Assembly (NCBI GenBank): GCA_944386015.1
Contig: CALWZK010000010.1
Location: forward strand, 1 to 53,306
DNA: 53,306 nt
Source: an uncultured Faecalibacterium sp.
Lineage (GTDB): Bacteria; Bacillota; Clostridia; Oscillospirales; Ruminococcaceae
Reading direction: 5' to 3'
Shown: piece after piece, positions 24,242 to 34,168 of the stretch
Layout of the letters: the number at the start of each line of letters is the position of its first letter
Position numbering within the stretch: the first letter of the stretch is position 1
Position numbers and translations under genes: made by a program
Notes under the pieces: model-generated
Seen by the model: the letters and a program-made list of their open reading frames with translations, nothing else
Databases searched by the model: none
What the model was told of the DNA's origin: nothing

Positions 24242-24277
24242 GAGCCGCGGCAGCCCCCGGGCTGCCCGGCTCTTTTT
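24242..24277 (+). terminator. Terminator of the GntR gene
   Basis: GAGCCGCGGCAGCCC pairs with GGCTGCCCGGCTC (one bulge) and is followed by five Ts. Confidence 0.9.
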
Positions 24278-24306
24278 GGTTTTTGGGGCGGGGCGGGCCG
24301 GATGCA

Positions 24307-24335
24307 TTGCTTTCTACCCATTTATGCGGTATACT
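24307..24335 (+). promoter_or_regulatory. Promoter of the nitroreductase-pentapeptide operon
   Basis: TTGCTT (24307-24312), a 17-base spacer and TATACT (24330-24335), about 50 bases before the nitroreductase ATG. Confidence 0.7.
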
Positions 24336-24392
24336 GAACACAATGGAATGATGTACCGTTGTCCCACCATACTTTAAAGGAGGTCTTGCCTT

Positions 24393-24917
24393 ATGACCAA
24401 TCCAACCTTGGAAACCCTGAAAACCCGGCGCAGCTGCCGCGCCTACAAGCCCCAGCAGATCTCGGAGGAGGAGCTGTCCGCCGTGCTGGAAGCCGGCACC
24501 TACGCCCCCACCGCCATGGGCCTCCAGAGCCCCAAAATCGTGGTGATCCAGGACCCCGAGACCCGGGCCCTCCTTTCCCGGATGAATGCCGCCGTCATGG
24601 GCCGGGAAGGCTCTGACCCCATGTATGGCGCCCCCACCTATCTGCTGGTGCTGGCCGACGCCAACCGGCCCACCGCCCAGCAGGACGGCAGCCTGGTGAT
24701 GGGCAACCTGATGAACGCCGCCGCCAGCATCGGCCTGGGCAGCTGCTGGATCAACCGGGCCCGGGAGATGTTCGACAGCGCCGAGGGCAAGGCCCTGCTG
24801 GCCAAGTGGGGCATCGCCGGGGACTGGCAGGGGGTGGGCTTCTGCATCCTGGGCTACCCCGCCGCTGATCCCAAGCCCGCCGCACCCCGGAAGGCAGACT
24901 ACATCGTCCGGGTCTGA
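24393..24917 (+). CDS. Nitroreductase-family FMN oxidoreductase
   Basis: This 174-residue flavoprotein of the NfsB/NfnB-like superfamily dimerises and reduces nitroaromatics, quinones or similar acceptors with NAD(P)H. The N-terminal TLETLKTRRSCRAYKPQQIS carries the FMN phosphate-binding RxSxRxY motif. APTAMGLQSPKIVVI, GNLMNAAASIGLGSCWIN and the FMN-contacting GFCILGYP near the C-terminus complete the pattern. AAAGGAGG precedes the ATG. The TGA overlaps the next ATG (TGATG), so it is coupled to the pentapeptide protein. The natural substrate is unknown. Confidence 0.92.
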   Translation: MTNPTLETLKTRRSCRAYKPQQISEEELSAVLEAGTYAPTAMGLQSPKIVVIQDPETRALLSRMNAAVMGREGSDPMYGAPTYLLVLADANRPTAQQDGSLVMGNLMNAAASIGLGSCWINRAREMFDSAEGKALLAKWGIAGDWQGVGFCILGYPAADPKPAAPRKADYIVRV

Positions 24918-25594
24918 TGGAGGCCGCTTCCCAGAGCCGTCCGCCCCTTGTCCCCGCCGATGGGGCCGGGCTGGACCGGCTGGAAGGCCCTGAGGCCGCC
25001 GCCCGCCTCTATGCCCTGGCCCAGAGCCAGGAGCCGGGGGCGGGGCTGTGGCTCCGGGGCGCCGATCTCTCGGGCGAGGACCTGGAGGGACTGGACCTCT
25101 CCCGCTGCCTGCTGGAGGACTGCCGCTTCACCGCCGCCGGGCTGCGCCGCTTTTCCCTGGCCGACTGCATCCTGAACCGGTGCGACCTGTCGGGGGCCCA
25201 GGCCTATGACAGCAGCCTGCTGCGGTGCCGCTGGCAGGGCACCAAGGCCCTGGGCTTCAATCTGGCCGGCAGCCGGGCCCGGGACTGGGCCGCTGCCGAC
25301 TGCCGCCTGGACGCCCTCCGGCTGGAGGACGCCGGCCTGGAGCGGGTCTGCCTGACCCGCTGCACCCTGGCCGGGGCCAATCTTTCCGGCCTGCGCTGGA
25401 AACGGCTGATTCTCTCGGAGGTGGATCTGTCGGGGGCCAATGTCACCGGCACCGCCCTCCGGGGGCTGGACCTCCGGTCCTGCAAGCTGGAGGGCCTGGC
25501 CGCCGGGGACGGCCTGCGGGAGCTGCGGGGGGCCATCGTGGACCCCATCCAGGCCGCCGAACTGGCCCGGCTGCTGGGCCTCGACATCCGATGA
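24917..25594 (+). CDS. Pentapeptide-repeat protein, Qnr/MfpA-like
   Basis: The 225-residue protein is largely a right-handed quadrilateral beta helix of A(D/N)LxG-like pentapeptides: GADLSGEDLEGLDLSRCLL, CRFTAAGLRRFSLADCILN, CDLSGAQAYDSSL, CTLAGANLSGLRW and VDLSGANVTGTALRGLDL. The frequent Cys at the outer positions and the closing LRGAIVDPIQAAELARLLGL, a C-terminal helix, recall Qnr proteins that protect DNA gyrase from quinolones. The N-terminal 45 residues are not repeats. It is coupled to the nitroreductase. A role in gyrase protection is an inference from fold and length; many pentapeptide proteins have other or unknown roles. Confidence 0.85.
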   Translation: MEAASQSRPPLVPADGAGLDRLEGPEAAARLYALAQSQEPGAGLWLRGADLSGEDLEGLDLSRCLLEDCRFTAAGLRRFSLADCILNRCDLSGAQAYDSSLLRCRWQGTKALGFNLAGSRARDWAAADCRLDALRLEDAGLERVCLTRCTLAGANLSGLRWKRLILSEVDLSGANVTGTALRGLDLRSCKLEGLAAGDGLRELRGAIVDPIQAAELARLLGLDIR

Positions 25595-25622
25595 ACCCAA
25601 AACCAACCCTGAAAGGAACCCT

Positions 25623-26114
25623 ATGAAGCCTGATTACAAGCTGGTCGCCAAGGCCAAGTACGTCCACCTGACCGCAGACCTCGCCGCACAGCTGTGGCAG
25701 GAATGCTACAAGAAATACTATCCCCCCAAGCAGCTGAACGCCCTGATCGACACCCTCCAGGGGGCCGACGCCATCGAGGAGGACATCGACAGCGACGTCA
25801 ACTACTTCATCGTCCAGATGGGGGGCAAGCCCATCGGCTATTTCGCCTGGCAGATGGAAAACACAGCCCTCCATCTGCTCCATGTCTATCTGCTGCCCGA
25901 GTGGCGGGGCAAGGCCCTGGGCCGGGATATCCTCAGCGCCTGCGAGCGCCTGGCCCGCAGCGACGGCAAGGGCCGGGTCTGGGCCGAGGTCCACACCAAA
26001 GCCCTGCCGGTGCTGGCCTTCTTCAAGGAGCGGGGCTACCGCCCCGGCGCCCCCGTCCAGAAGGATGTCAACGGCATCCTGATGGATCTGACCCCCGTCG
26101 AAAAATTTCTCTGA
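25623..26114 (+). CDS. GNAT-family N-acetyltransferase
   Basis: The 163-residue protein has the GNAT core: an N-terminal helix pair (AAQLWQECYKKYYPPKQLNAL), IVQMGGKPIGYFAWQM, then LHVYLLPEWRGKALGRDILSA, which is the acetyl-CoA-binding R/Q-x-x-G-x-G/A segment, and VHTKALPVLAFFKERGYRP. GAAAGGAACC precedes the ATG, 28 bases after the pentapeptide gene, so it is probably the third gene of the same operon. The substrate is unknown. Confidence 0.88.
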   Translation: MKPDYKLVAKAKYVHLTADLAAQLWQECYKKYYPPKQLNALIDTLQGADAIEEDIDSDVNYFIVQMGGKPIGYFAWQMENTALHLLHVYLLPEWRGKALGRDILSACERLARSDGKGRVWAEVHTKALPVLAFFKERGYRPGAPVQKDVNGILMDLTPVEKFL

Positions 26115-26211
26115 TTCCACCGCATTTCTGGTATGATTACGATTGCATTTCCGACCTGGATGGTATACACTTGCACCAGGCCGGTCTACGGCAATCAGTG
26201 AGGTCAAAATC

Positions 26212-26520
26212 ATGGGTAAAGATCATCCAACCGGCAAATCGGGCCTGTACCAGGCCATCCTCAAGCTGAAAACCCCGGAACAGTGCTACCGCTTCTTTCA
26301 GGATGTGTGCAGCTACTCCGAACTGAGTGCGATGGAACAGCGCTATGACATCGCCGAAATGCTTGCAGACAAGCGCATCTACACCGATATCAAGGAAAAG
26401 ACAGGCGCGTCCAGCGCCATCATCAGCCGGGTGAACCGGGTGCTGGCCAACGACAGCAGCGTGCTGCGCCAGTTTGTGGAAGACAGCCGCGGCGACGCCC
26501 CTGATTCTGAATCTGAATGA
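26212..26520 (+). CDS. TrpR/YerC-YecD-family DNA-binding protein
   Basis: This 102-residue protein belongs to the small Firmicute group related to the Trp repressor. The helix-turn-helix is in RYDIAEMLADKRIYTDIKEKTG followed by SSAIISRVNRVL. The N-terminal part KSGLYQAILKLKTPEQCYRFFQDVCSY is the dimerisation helix. GAGG lies eight bases before the ATG. Upstream are TTGCAT (26153) with TATACA (26164) at a short spacing and TATGAT (26132) with an extended TGG; either may be the promoter. The target genes and any ligand are unknown; tryptophan genes are not present nearby. Confidence 0.88.
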   Translation: MGKDHPTGKSGLYQAILKLKTPEQCYRFFQDVCSYSELSAMEQRYDIAEMLADKRIYTDIKEKTGASSAIISRVNRVLANDSSVLRQFVEDSRGDAPDSESE

Positions 26521-26537
26521 ACATGGAGGTAACACCA

Positions 26538-27113
26538 ATGAGCAAAGCAGTTGTTTTTTTTGCAGAGGGAACGGAAGAGTGTGAAGCCCTTCTGGTGGTG
26601 GACCTGCTGCGCCGGGGCAAGGTGGAGGTCATCGTGGCCTCTGCTTCGGGCAGCCTGACCGTCACCGGCAGCCACAAGATCCCCGTCACCACCGACGCCC
26701 TGGCTGAGGACGTGGACTACAGCGATGTGGACCTGGTGGTGCTGCCCGGCGGCATCCCCGGCACCCCCAACCTGGCCGCCTGCAAGGCTGTCACCGACAC
26801 TGTCAAGTCCTTTGCCGCCGCCGGCAAGAAGGTGGCCGCCATCTGTGCCGCTCCCAGCATCCTGGCCCAGCTGGGCCTGCTGGAGGGCAAGAAGGCCACC
26901 GCTCACGCCTCCTTCCAGGACAAGCTGACCGGCGCCATGGTGCTGGATCAGGAAGTGGTTGTGGACGGCAACATCACCACCAGCTACGGCCTGGGCGGCG
27001 CCATCCCCTTCGGCCTGGAGCTGGTGCGCCAGCTGGCCGGCCCCGATGAGGCAGCCCGGGTCCAGAAGGCCATCGCCTACAAGCACAGCCTGCTGTACAA
27101 GACCCACCGCTGA
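26538..27113 (+). CDS. DJ-1/PfpI-family protein
   Basis: This 191-residue protein of the DJ-1/ThiJ superfamily has the N-terminal VVFFAEGTEECEALLVVDLL with the conserved Glu, and the nucleophile elbow KVAAICAAPSILAQLGLL with the reactive Cys in AICAAP. VVVDGNITTSYGLGGAIPFGLELV closes the fold. Such proteins act as glyoxalase III or in oxidative and carbonyl stress defence. GGAGGT stands seven bases before the ATG at 26538. It follows the TrpR-like gene by 17 bases and may be co-transcribed with it. Confidence 0.92.
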   Translation: MSKAVVFFAEGTEECEALLVVDLLRRGKVEVIVASASGSLTVTGSHKIPVTTDALAEDVDYSDVDLVVLPGGIPGTPNLAACKAVTDTVKSFAAAGKKVAAICAAPSILAQLGLLEGKKATAHASFQDKLTGAMVLDQEVVVDGNITTSYGLGGAIPFGLELVRQLAGPDEAARVQKAIAYKHSLLYKTHR

Positions 27114-27130
27114 TTGAAGCTGCATCTGTC

Positions 27131-27165
27131 AAGGCAGACCCTTCGGGGCCTGCCTTTTCTTTTTA
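27131..27165 (+). terminator. Terminator of the DJ-1 gene
   Basis: AAGGCAGACCC pairs with GGGGCCTGCCTT (one mismatch) and is followed by TTCTTTTT. Confidence 0.85.
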
Positions 27166-27266
27166 CCTATTATTATAAAGAGGCGGAGGCGGGGCCGCAT
27201 AATTCCCTCTTTCTTACAAATACTATCCAGCAGAAACCCAACCAACAGGAAAGAGAGGGAACCAAT

Positions 27267-27809
27267 ATGAAAGCAACAGGCATTGTCCGCCGCATTGACG
27301 AGCTGGGCCGGGTGGTGATCCCCAAGGAGATCCGCCGCACCCAGCGGATCCGCCGGGGCGACCCCCTGGAGATCTTCACCACCGGCGACGGGGAAGTGAT
27401 CTTCAAGAAATATTCCCCCATCGGGGAGCTCCACAGCACCGCCACCCAGTACACCGACGTGCTGAACAAGAGCTTTGCCATGACTGCCTTTGTCACCGAC
27501 CGGGACCACATCATCGCCATCAGCGGCCCCGGCAAGCGGGAGATTGCCGACCGGTCCATCAGCCAGCCCCTGGAAAAGCTGATGGAGAGCCGCCGGCCCT
27601 ACCTCAGCGAGGGCATCCCCGAGCAGGCCCTGCTGCCCTGTGAGGGGGCCGACCGGTCCATCCTCTGCGCCTGGCCCATCGTAGCCGCCGGCGACGTCAC
27701 CGGCTCGGTGGGGCTGCTCACCGATGACCGCACCGAAAAACCCGATGCCGCCCACCAGAAGGCGGTGTCGGTGGCCGCCGCCTTCCTGGCAAAACAGATG
27801 GAGGAGTGA
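27267..27809 (+). CDS. spoVT: SpoVT, AbrB-type sporulation regulator
   Basis: The 180-residue regulator has an N-terminal SpoVT/AbrB swapped-hairpin DNA-binding domain (MKATGIVRRIDELGRVVIPK, then EIRRTQRIRRGDPLEIF) and a C-terminal GAF-like domain, the arrangement of SpoVT rather than the short AbrB. In spore formers it tunes forespore sigma-G genes. AGAGAGGGA precedes the ATG. Other forespore genes (spoVAC-AD-AE, gpr) lie 11-14 kb away, so a spore programme may exist, although spoVT also persists in some non-sporing relatives. Confidence 0.94.
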   Translation: MKATGIVRRIDELGRVVIPKEIRRTQRIRRGDPLEIFTTGDGEVIFKKYSPIGELHSTATQYTDVLNKSFAMTAFVTDRDHIIAISGPGKREIADRSISQPLEKLMESRRPYLSEGIPEQALLPCEGADRSILCAWPIVAAGDVTGSVGLLTDDRTEKPDAAHQKAVSVAAAFLAKQMEE

Positions 27810-27824
27810 GCCGATCGTCCCTTT

Positions 27825-27860
27825 GGCTGTATGCCCCCGGCGGGTGTACAGCCTTTTTTT
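27825..27860 (+). terminator. Terminator of spoVT
   Basis: GGCTGTA pairs with TACAGCC around a GC-rich loop and is followed by seven Ts. Confidence 0.9.
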
Positions 27861-27902
27861 GATTGAGTTTATGACAGAATTGAAAACTTTTTTCCCACCC
27901 CC

Positions 27903-27930
27903 TTGACACCGGGCCAGATTTGCATATAAT
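27903..27930 (+). promoter_or_regulatory. Promoter of the hrcA operon
   Basis: TTGACA (27903-27908), a 16-base spacer and TATAAT (27925-27930). Both hexamers match the housekeeping consensus. Confidence 0.92.
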
Positions 27931-27934
27931 AAAC

Positions 27935-27961
27935 TTAGCACTCAGAGATAAAGAGTGCTAA
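27935..27961 (+). promoter_or_regulatory. CIRCE operator for HrcA
   Basis: TTAGCACTC-N9-GAGTGCTAA is a perfect copy of the CIRCE inverted repeat. It starts five bases after the -10, across the transcription start, so bound HrcA would block RNA polymerase and unfolding stress would release it. Confidence 0.98.
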
Positions 27962-27992
27962 ACAATCCGGAAAAGCAAGGAGGCAGGACAGC

Positions 27993-29048
27993 ATGGCAAT
28001 GGATGAGCGCAAGCAGCGTGTGCTGCGGGCAATCGTGTCCCTCTACAGCGTCGAGGGCGAACCAGTGGGCAGCAGCGTCCTTGCCAACTACTTTGATATG
28101 GCAGTGTCCAGCGCGACACTGCGCAACGAGATGGCGGCTCTGACCCGTCTGGGCCTGCTGGAGCAGCCCCACACCAGCGCCGGGCGGGTGCCCAGCGCCA
28201 AGGGCTACCGGTACTACCTGGACCACCTGCTGGACAACAGCCAGCCCCTGGACCGGGTGACCCGGGCCCGGGTGGACAGCGTGTTCGCCAGCCTGGACCA
28301 TGAGCCCGACCGGCTGGCCCAGGGCGCCGTCAAGGCCCTGGCCCAGATGAGCGGCTACACCGCCGCCGTCAGCACCCCCTGTGCCGACGACCTGTGCATC
28401 GCCCACTTTGAGGTGGTGCAGGTGGGCCGCAGCGCCGCCGCCGTCCTGGCGGTGACCTCGGCCGGCTATGTGCGCACCCGGGTGGCCCGGGTGCGGGACG
28501 GTTTGACCCGGGAGAAGGCCGCGGAACTGGCCGCCCTGCTCAACCACAATCTTACCTTTGTGGCAGCGGTGGATCTGAACCGCCGGATGCTGGCTGACCT
28601 GTGCAGCCAGATCAGCCCCTCCCTGGTGCCGGTCATCAGCGCCGCCGCCGCCATCCTGCAGGAATCCGCCACCCCCAGGGTTTACCTGGGCGGCGAGCCG
28701 TTCCTGCTGAACTGGCCCCAGCTGGAGGGCAAGGTCCAGCAGATCCTGGCCCTTCTGAACGACGAGAACCTGGCGGCCCGCATCATTGCGGCCCCCGCCG
28801 ACAGCACCAGCGTTCTGCTGGGCGAGGATATGGACCCCCAGATCCCCGGGCTGTCGGTGGTCAGCTGCCGGTATCTGGTCGGCGGCGGGCTGTGCGGGTC
28901 GGTGGCCCTCATCGGCCCCACCCGGATGCCCTTCAGCAAGGTGATCCCCCTGCTGGAAGCTTTTGCCGACGAGCTGGGCGAAGGGATGGCCGGCAAACGA
29001 AAAGATACACCCCAGGCCGCCGTACCACGGGCCGGCCGTAAACCATAA
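27993..29048 (+). CDS. hrcA: HrcA, heat-shock repressor
   Basis: This 351-residue repressor binds CIRCE. Its N-terminal winged helix contains RKQRVLRAIVSLYSVEGEPV, SSATLRNEMAALTRLGLLEQ and PHTSAGRVPSAKGYRYYLD, all hallmark HrcA sequence. The C-terminal half is the GAF-like dimer domain ending in SVVSCRYLVGGGLCGSVALI and IGPTRMPFSKVIPLLEAFAD. AAGGAGG precedes the ATG. It is the first gene of the operon it controls. Confidence 0.97.
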   Translation: MAMDERKQRVLRAIVSLYSVEGEPVGSSVLANYFDMAVSSATLRNEMAALTRLGLLEQPHTSAGRVPSAKGYRYYLDHLLDNSQPLDRVTRARVDSVFASLDHEPDRLAQGAVKALAQMSGYTAAVSTPCADDLCIAHFEVVQVGRSAAAVLAVTSAGYVRTRVARVRDGLTREKAAELAALLNHNLTFVAAVDLNRRMLADLCSQISPSLVPVISAAAAILQESATPRVYLGGEPFLLNWPQLEGKVQQILALLNDENLAARIIAAPADSTSVLLGEDMDPQIPGLSVVSCRYLVGGGLCGSVALIGPTRMPFSKVIPLLEAFADELGEGMAGKRKDTPQAAVPRAGRKP

Positions 29049-29059
29049 GGAGGCGCGCC

Positions 29060-29713
29060 ATGAGCGAAGAAACCAAGAAGGCCCCCGAGGCCGGGACCCC
29101 TGCCCCTGAGCAGGAGACCCAGCAGCCCGCCGGGGAGCAGCAGCAGGCAGCCCCGGAAGCCGCCGCTGCCGCACCGGAGGACACCGCCTCTGAGGCCGGC
29201 GGCTCCAAGGAGGAGCCCAAGAAGAAGGACGGCTGGTTCAACAAAAAGAACCGGGACGCTGAGGCCCTGAAGGCCAAGGCCGAAGCCGCCGAAAAGGCAG
29301 CAGCCCAGGCCAAGGATCAGCTGCTGCGGGTTGCCGCTGAATACGACAACTACCGCAAGCGGTCCACCCGGGAGGCAGACCAGAAGTTCAACGACGGCAT
29401 CTCCTACGCCGTCAACCAGATCATCCCCATCCTGGACACCCTGGAAATGGCCGCCAACGCCCCCTGTTCCGACGAGAACTTCAAAAAGGGCGTGACCATG
29501 ACCCTGGACAAAGCCGCCAAGGCTTTCCAGACCCTGCGGGTGGAGGAGATCGAGGTGCTGGGCAAGCCCTTTGACCCCAACCTGATGAACGCCGTCCAGC
29601 AGGTTCCCGCCCAGGAAGGGCAGGAGAGCGGCACGGTGGTCACCGTCTACCAGAAGGGCTACAAGCTGGGAGACAAGATTGTCCGCCACGCCACTGTGGT
29701 GGTGGCTGAATAG
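29060..29713 (+). CDS. grpE: GrpE, nucleotide exchange factor of DnaK
   Basis: The 217-residue protein releases ADP from DnaK. The first 70 residues are low-complexity, rich in Glu, Ala, Gln and Pro. Then comes a long coiled coil (ALKAKAEAAEKAAAQAKDQL) leading into LLRVAAEYDNYRKRSTREAD, the signature of the family, and the C-terminal beta domain with VEVLGKPFDPNLMNAVQQVP and KIVRHATVVVAE. It lies 11 bases after hrcA with AAGGAGG in the gap. Confidence 0.96.
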   Translation: MSEETKKAPEAGTPAPEQETQQPAGEQQQAAPEAAAAAPEDTASEAGGSKEEPKKKDGWFNKKNRDAEALKAKAEAAEKAAAQAKDQLLRVAAEYDNYRKRSTREADQKFNDGISYAVNQIIPILDTLEMAANAPCSDENFKKGVTMTLDKAAKAFQTLRVEEIEVLGKPFDPNLMNAVQQVPAQEGQESGTVVTVYQKGYKLGDKIVRHATVVVAE

Positions 29714-29816
29714 TCCGCCCCTCCTCCCGCCCCAAAGCGGGAGTTGCAATAAGAAATATCCGTAAGCAAACCTTTGCGATCAAAATACAAATAGCTTTGA
29801 GAGAGGAGCCATTTTT

Positions 29817-31652
<1,836 letters not shown>

Positions 31653-31821
31653 GGAATAAAACGCACTGGCGTCCCGGCCAAACCGGCGGGGCGCACAGGC
31701 TGCATGAGGGCGCGGCCCCGGGCCGCCGCCCATTCAAATGGCAAAGCCGCTCCGGTTTTCCCCGGGGCGGCATTTGCCGGTTTTGGAGCCAGCGCGGCTG
31801 GCAGGCGAGAGGTGAGTGGAA

Positions 31822-32994
31822 ATGGCACAGGAGAAACGTGATTATTACGAGGTCCTGGGTGTGTCCAAGACAGCCACGGATGAGGAGATCAAAAAGGCCT
31901 ACCGTAAGCTGGCACTGAAATACCACCCGGACTATAACCCCGGCGACAAATCCGCTGAGGAGAAATTCAAGGAGATCAACGAAGCCCACGAGGTTCTGTC
32001 CGACCCGGAAAAGCGCAAGCGCTATGACCAGTTCGGCTTTGCAGGGGTTGACCCCAACTATGCAGCCAGCCAGGGCGCCGGGGCCGGCGGTTTCGGCGGC
32101 GGCTTCGGCGGCGTGGACCTGGGGGACATCTTCGGGGACATTTTCGGGGGCGGCTTCGGCGGGTTCGCCGGTTCCAGCGCCCGGTCCAACCCCAACGCCC
32201 CCCGCAAGGGCCAGGACATCCGGGTGCGGATCACCCTGAGCTTTGACGAGGCAGTCCACGGCTGCAAGAAGAACATCACCATCACCCGGCAGCAGACCTG
32301 TACCGAGTGCAATGGCACCGGCGCAGCCCCCGGCACCAGCCCGGAGGTCTGCCCCGACTGCAACGGCCGGGGCTACACCATCCAGCAGCAGCGGACCCCC
32401 TTCGGCGTCATGCAGAGCCAGCAGCCCTGCACCCGCTGCGGCGGCAAGGGCAAGCTGATCAAGACCCCCTGCAAGGTCTGCCACGGCAGCGGCCGGGTGG
32501 CCACCAAGAAGACCCTGGAGGTCAACATCCCCAAGGGCATCGACGACGATCAGAGCTTTGCACTGCGCGGGATGGGCGACGCCGGCTCCAACGGCGGCCC
32601 CGCCGGTGATGTGATCGTGATGGTCACCGTCCGGCCCGACGAGCTGTTCCAGCGGGACGGCTACGATGTGTGGGTCACCATCCCCATCACCTTCAGCCAG
32701 GCTGTGCTGGGGGACAACATCACCGTCCCCACCATCGACGGCAAGGTGGAGTACACCCTGCCCGAGGGCACCCAGAGCGGCACCACCTTCCGGCTGCGGG
32801 GCAAGGGCATTCAGTACCTCAACGGCCGCGGCCGGGGCGATATGTACGTCAAGTGCGACGTGGAGATCCCCAAGAAGCTGAACAAGACCCAGCGGGACGC
32901 CCTGAAGAAGTTCGAGGGCACCCTGAAAGAGGAAAACTACGAAAAGCGGAAGGGCTTTTTTCGCAAGCTGAAGGACATCCTCAATAACAAATAA
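31822..32994 (+). CDS. dnaJ: DnaJ, Hsp40 co-chaperone
   Basis: This 390-residue class I J-protein stimulates DnaK. The J domain runs from [20 protein letters not shown] to YDQFGFAG with the HPD motif in [10 protein letters not shown] long Gly/Phe region ([13 protein letters not shown], then [14 protein letters not shown]) follows. The zinc domain has four repeats, [24 protein letters not shown] and CKVCHGSG. The start at 31822 has GAGAGGTGA seven bases upstream; the earlier GTG at 31816 is too close to it. The 170-base gap after dnaK holds GC-rich inverted repeats but no clear terminator. Confidence 0.97.
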   Translation: MAQEKRDYYEVLGVSKTATDEEIKKAYRKLALKYHPDYNPGDKSAEEKFKEINEAHEVLSDPEKRKRYDQFGFAGVDPNYAASQGAGAGGFGGGFGGVDLGDIFGDIFGGGFGGFAGSSARSNPNAPRKGQDIRVRITLSFDEAVHGCKKNITITRQQTCTECNGTGAAPGTSPEVCPDCNGRGYTIQQQRTPFGVMQSQQPCTRCGGKGKLIKTPCKVCHGSGRVATKKTLEVNIPKGIDDDQSFALRGMGDAGSNGGPAGDVIVMVTVRPDELFQRDGYDVWVTIPITFSQAVLGDNITVPTIDGKVEYTLPEGTQSGTTFRLRGKGIQYLNGRGRGDMYVKCDVEIPKKLNKTQRDALKKFEGTLKEENYEKRKGFFRKLKDILNNK

Positions 32995-33004
32995 CTCCCA
33001 TTAC

Positions 33005-33039
33005 AAAGACCCCGGAGGGCGAACCTCTCCGGGGTCTTT
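33005..33039 (+). terminator. Terminator of the heat-shock operon
   Basis: AAAGACCCCGGAG pairs with CTCTCCGGGGTCTTT. The stem carries A-runs on its left arm and T-runs on its right. Confidence 0.88.
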
Positions 33040-33052
33040 CGCTGTTTCAGGG

Positions 33053-33093
33053 AAAAAAGGGCGGCGGCCCGCCCCGAAGGGAAGGCCGCCGCC
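33053..33093 (-). terminator. Terminator of the leader-peptide operon
   Basis: On the minus strand GGCGGCGGCC pairs with GGCCGCCGCC and is followed by CTTTTTTCC, about 24 bases after the last peptide gene. Confidence 0.88.
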
Positions 33094-33116
33094 TATGGAA
33101 GTCTTTGGTGGAACGA

Positions 33117-33464
33117 TCAAGCAGTGATCAGTGCAATGGCGGTGATGGGCCAAACGGTGGTCATGCCCATCAGAGCGACACAGCTCCGGATCAGGTTGCC
33201 GACGCTGGAGGTAGCGAAGGTGACGCCCTGGTCAATGGCCTTCTCAGCGGTGGTCATCAGATCGCCGCCCTTGTTGGCTGCCACCCAGTTGCGGGCGCCG
33301 GTGATGCCCCAGATGGTGCTGTAGACAGCGTAAACGCTGGCAACAATGGAAACTGCTGCGCTTGCAACGGCGATGACATCAGCAGCGGCGCCGCCGTTGG
33401 TGTAGGTCATCTCTTCTTCGGACATTACGTTGTAACGATCGGGCATACGAATGGTCATTTCCAT
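33117..33464 (-). CDS. Double-glycine leader peptide A (bacteriocin-like), 115 aa
   Basis: This is a small secreted-peptide precursor. The first 25 residues form a leader ending SEEEMTYTNGG, with the usual dGG marks: Gly-1, Gly-2, Met-7, Glu-8 and a hydrophobic residue at -12. The predicted mature part (90 residues, AAADVIAVAS...) is hydrophobic and Gly/Ala-rich with two probable membrane-active segments and contains STIWGITGARNWV and EKAIDQ. The chosen ATG has GGAG seven bases upstream; an ATG two codons earlier is too close. Leader and mature parts are paralogous to peptide B 106 bases upstream. C39-type peptidase/ABC transporters normally process such leaders, but none is in the window. 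A bacteriocin or signal role is inferred; there is no immunity gene to support it. Confidence 0.8.
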   Translation of the reverse strand: MEMTIRMPDRYNVMSEEEMTYTNGGAAADVIAVASAAVSIVASVYAVYSTIWGITGARNWVAANKGGDLMTTAEKAIDQGVTFATSSVGNLIRSCVALMGMTTVWPITAIALITA

Positions 33465-33570
33465 AATCATGCTCCTTTTCTTTGCAAAGATGAGGCTCAT
33501 TGTGAACGGATGTACTCCGGCGGTTCCGCTGGATGCGACCCTGGCCGGAATGCAGGCCGTCTGCAACTTG

Positions 33571-33963
33571 TCAAGTGAGGATCAGCAGCGGGATGCTCAG
33601 GGGCCACAGGCCCACCACTGCAACGGCCGCCACCAGATCGCGGGTGAAGTAGGACACGGACTGCGACATATCAGCGGTCAGATCGTCTATGGCCTTGCCC
33701 AAAATGGTGAAAACATTGCCTTCCGCGTTGTCGTCCAGCCAGCGGTTGGCCTGCTGGATGCCCCAGATATAGCTGGTGGCCAGCACACAGACGCCCACGA
33801 TGGTGGCTACGGTCCCCAGGACCTTCACGGCGCTGGCGGCTGCATTGACGGTGTCATCCACCGCATTGCCAATGCTGTCCACCACGCTGCCGCCGTTCAG
33901 ATACACCATCTCGTCCTGTGCGACCGGGGCAAAATGTTCAGGGTAACGGATTGTATGTTCCAT
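33571..33963 (-). CDS. Double-glycine leader peptide B (bacteriocin-like), 130 aa
   Basis: This paralogue of peptide A also has a leader of exactly 25 residues, MEHTIRYPEHF...DEMVYLNGG. Against A the leader keeps M-E-x-T-I-R-x-P from residue 1 and E-M-x-Y-x-N-G-G at the end, which fixes both start codons. The predicted mature part is 105 residues, starts SVVDSIGNAVDD, and contains SYIWGIQQANRWLDDNAEGN and GKAIDD, matching A's IWGI-x2-A-x2-W and KAID. It ends in a hydrophobic VVGLWPLSIPLLILT. AAAGGAGAT lies eight bases before the ATG. It is the first gene of the pair, behind its own promoter. The function is not established. Confidence 0.8.
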   Translation of the reverse strand: MEHTIRYPEHFAPVAQDEMVYLNGGSVVDSIGNAVDDTVNAAASAVKVLGTVATIVGVCVLATSYIWGIQQANRWLDDNAEGNVFTILGKAIDDLTADMSQSVSYFTRDLVAAVAVVGLWPLSIPLLILT

Positions 33964-34051
33964 CGGTCAAATCTCCTTTGCTGATACAGGGCACGACCGG
34001 CTTGCACCGGCCTGCAAAACAGATTCTCCCACGCCTTTTGGGTTCAACCTC

Positions 34052-34080
34052 ATTGTACCACATTGTGAGAGAACGCTCAA
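34052..34080 (-). promoter_or_regulatory. Promoter of the leader-peptide pair
   Basis: On the minus strand TTGAGC (34075-34080), a 17-base spacer and TACAAT (34052-34057) preceded by TGG, an extended -10. The leader is about 80 bases long. It separates the peptides from the DHHW gene upstream. Confidence 0.7.
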
Positions 34081-34168
34081 TAGTTTCCAGAAGAAAAGTG
34101 TGAAATTTATGCGCTTTCTACAACCTTATTTGACAAACTTTGTGAAAAGCGGCCTTCCTTCGGCCCTC

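Noticed and set aside
33117..33963. Lanthipeptide or other modified peptide cluster
   Set aside because: No modification enzyme (LanM, LanB, radical SAM, YcaO) is nearby, and Cys is scarce in both peptides.
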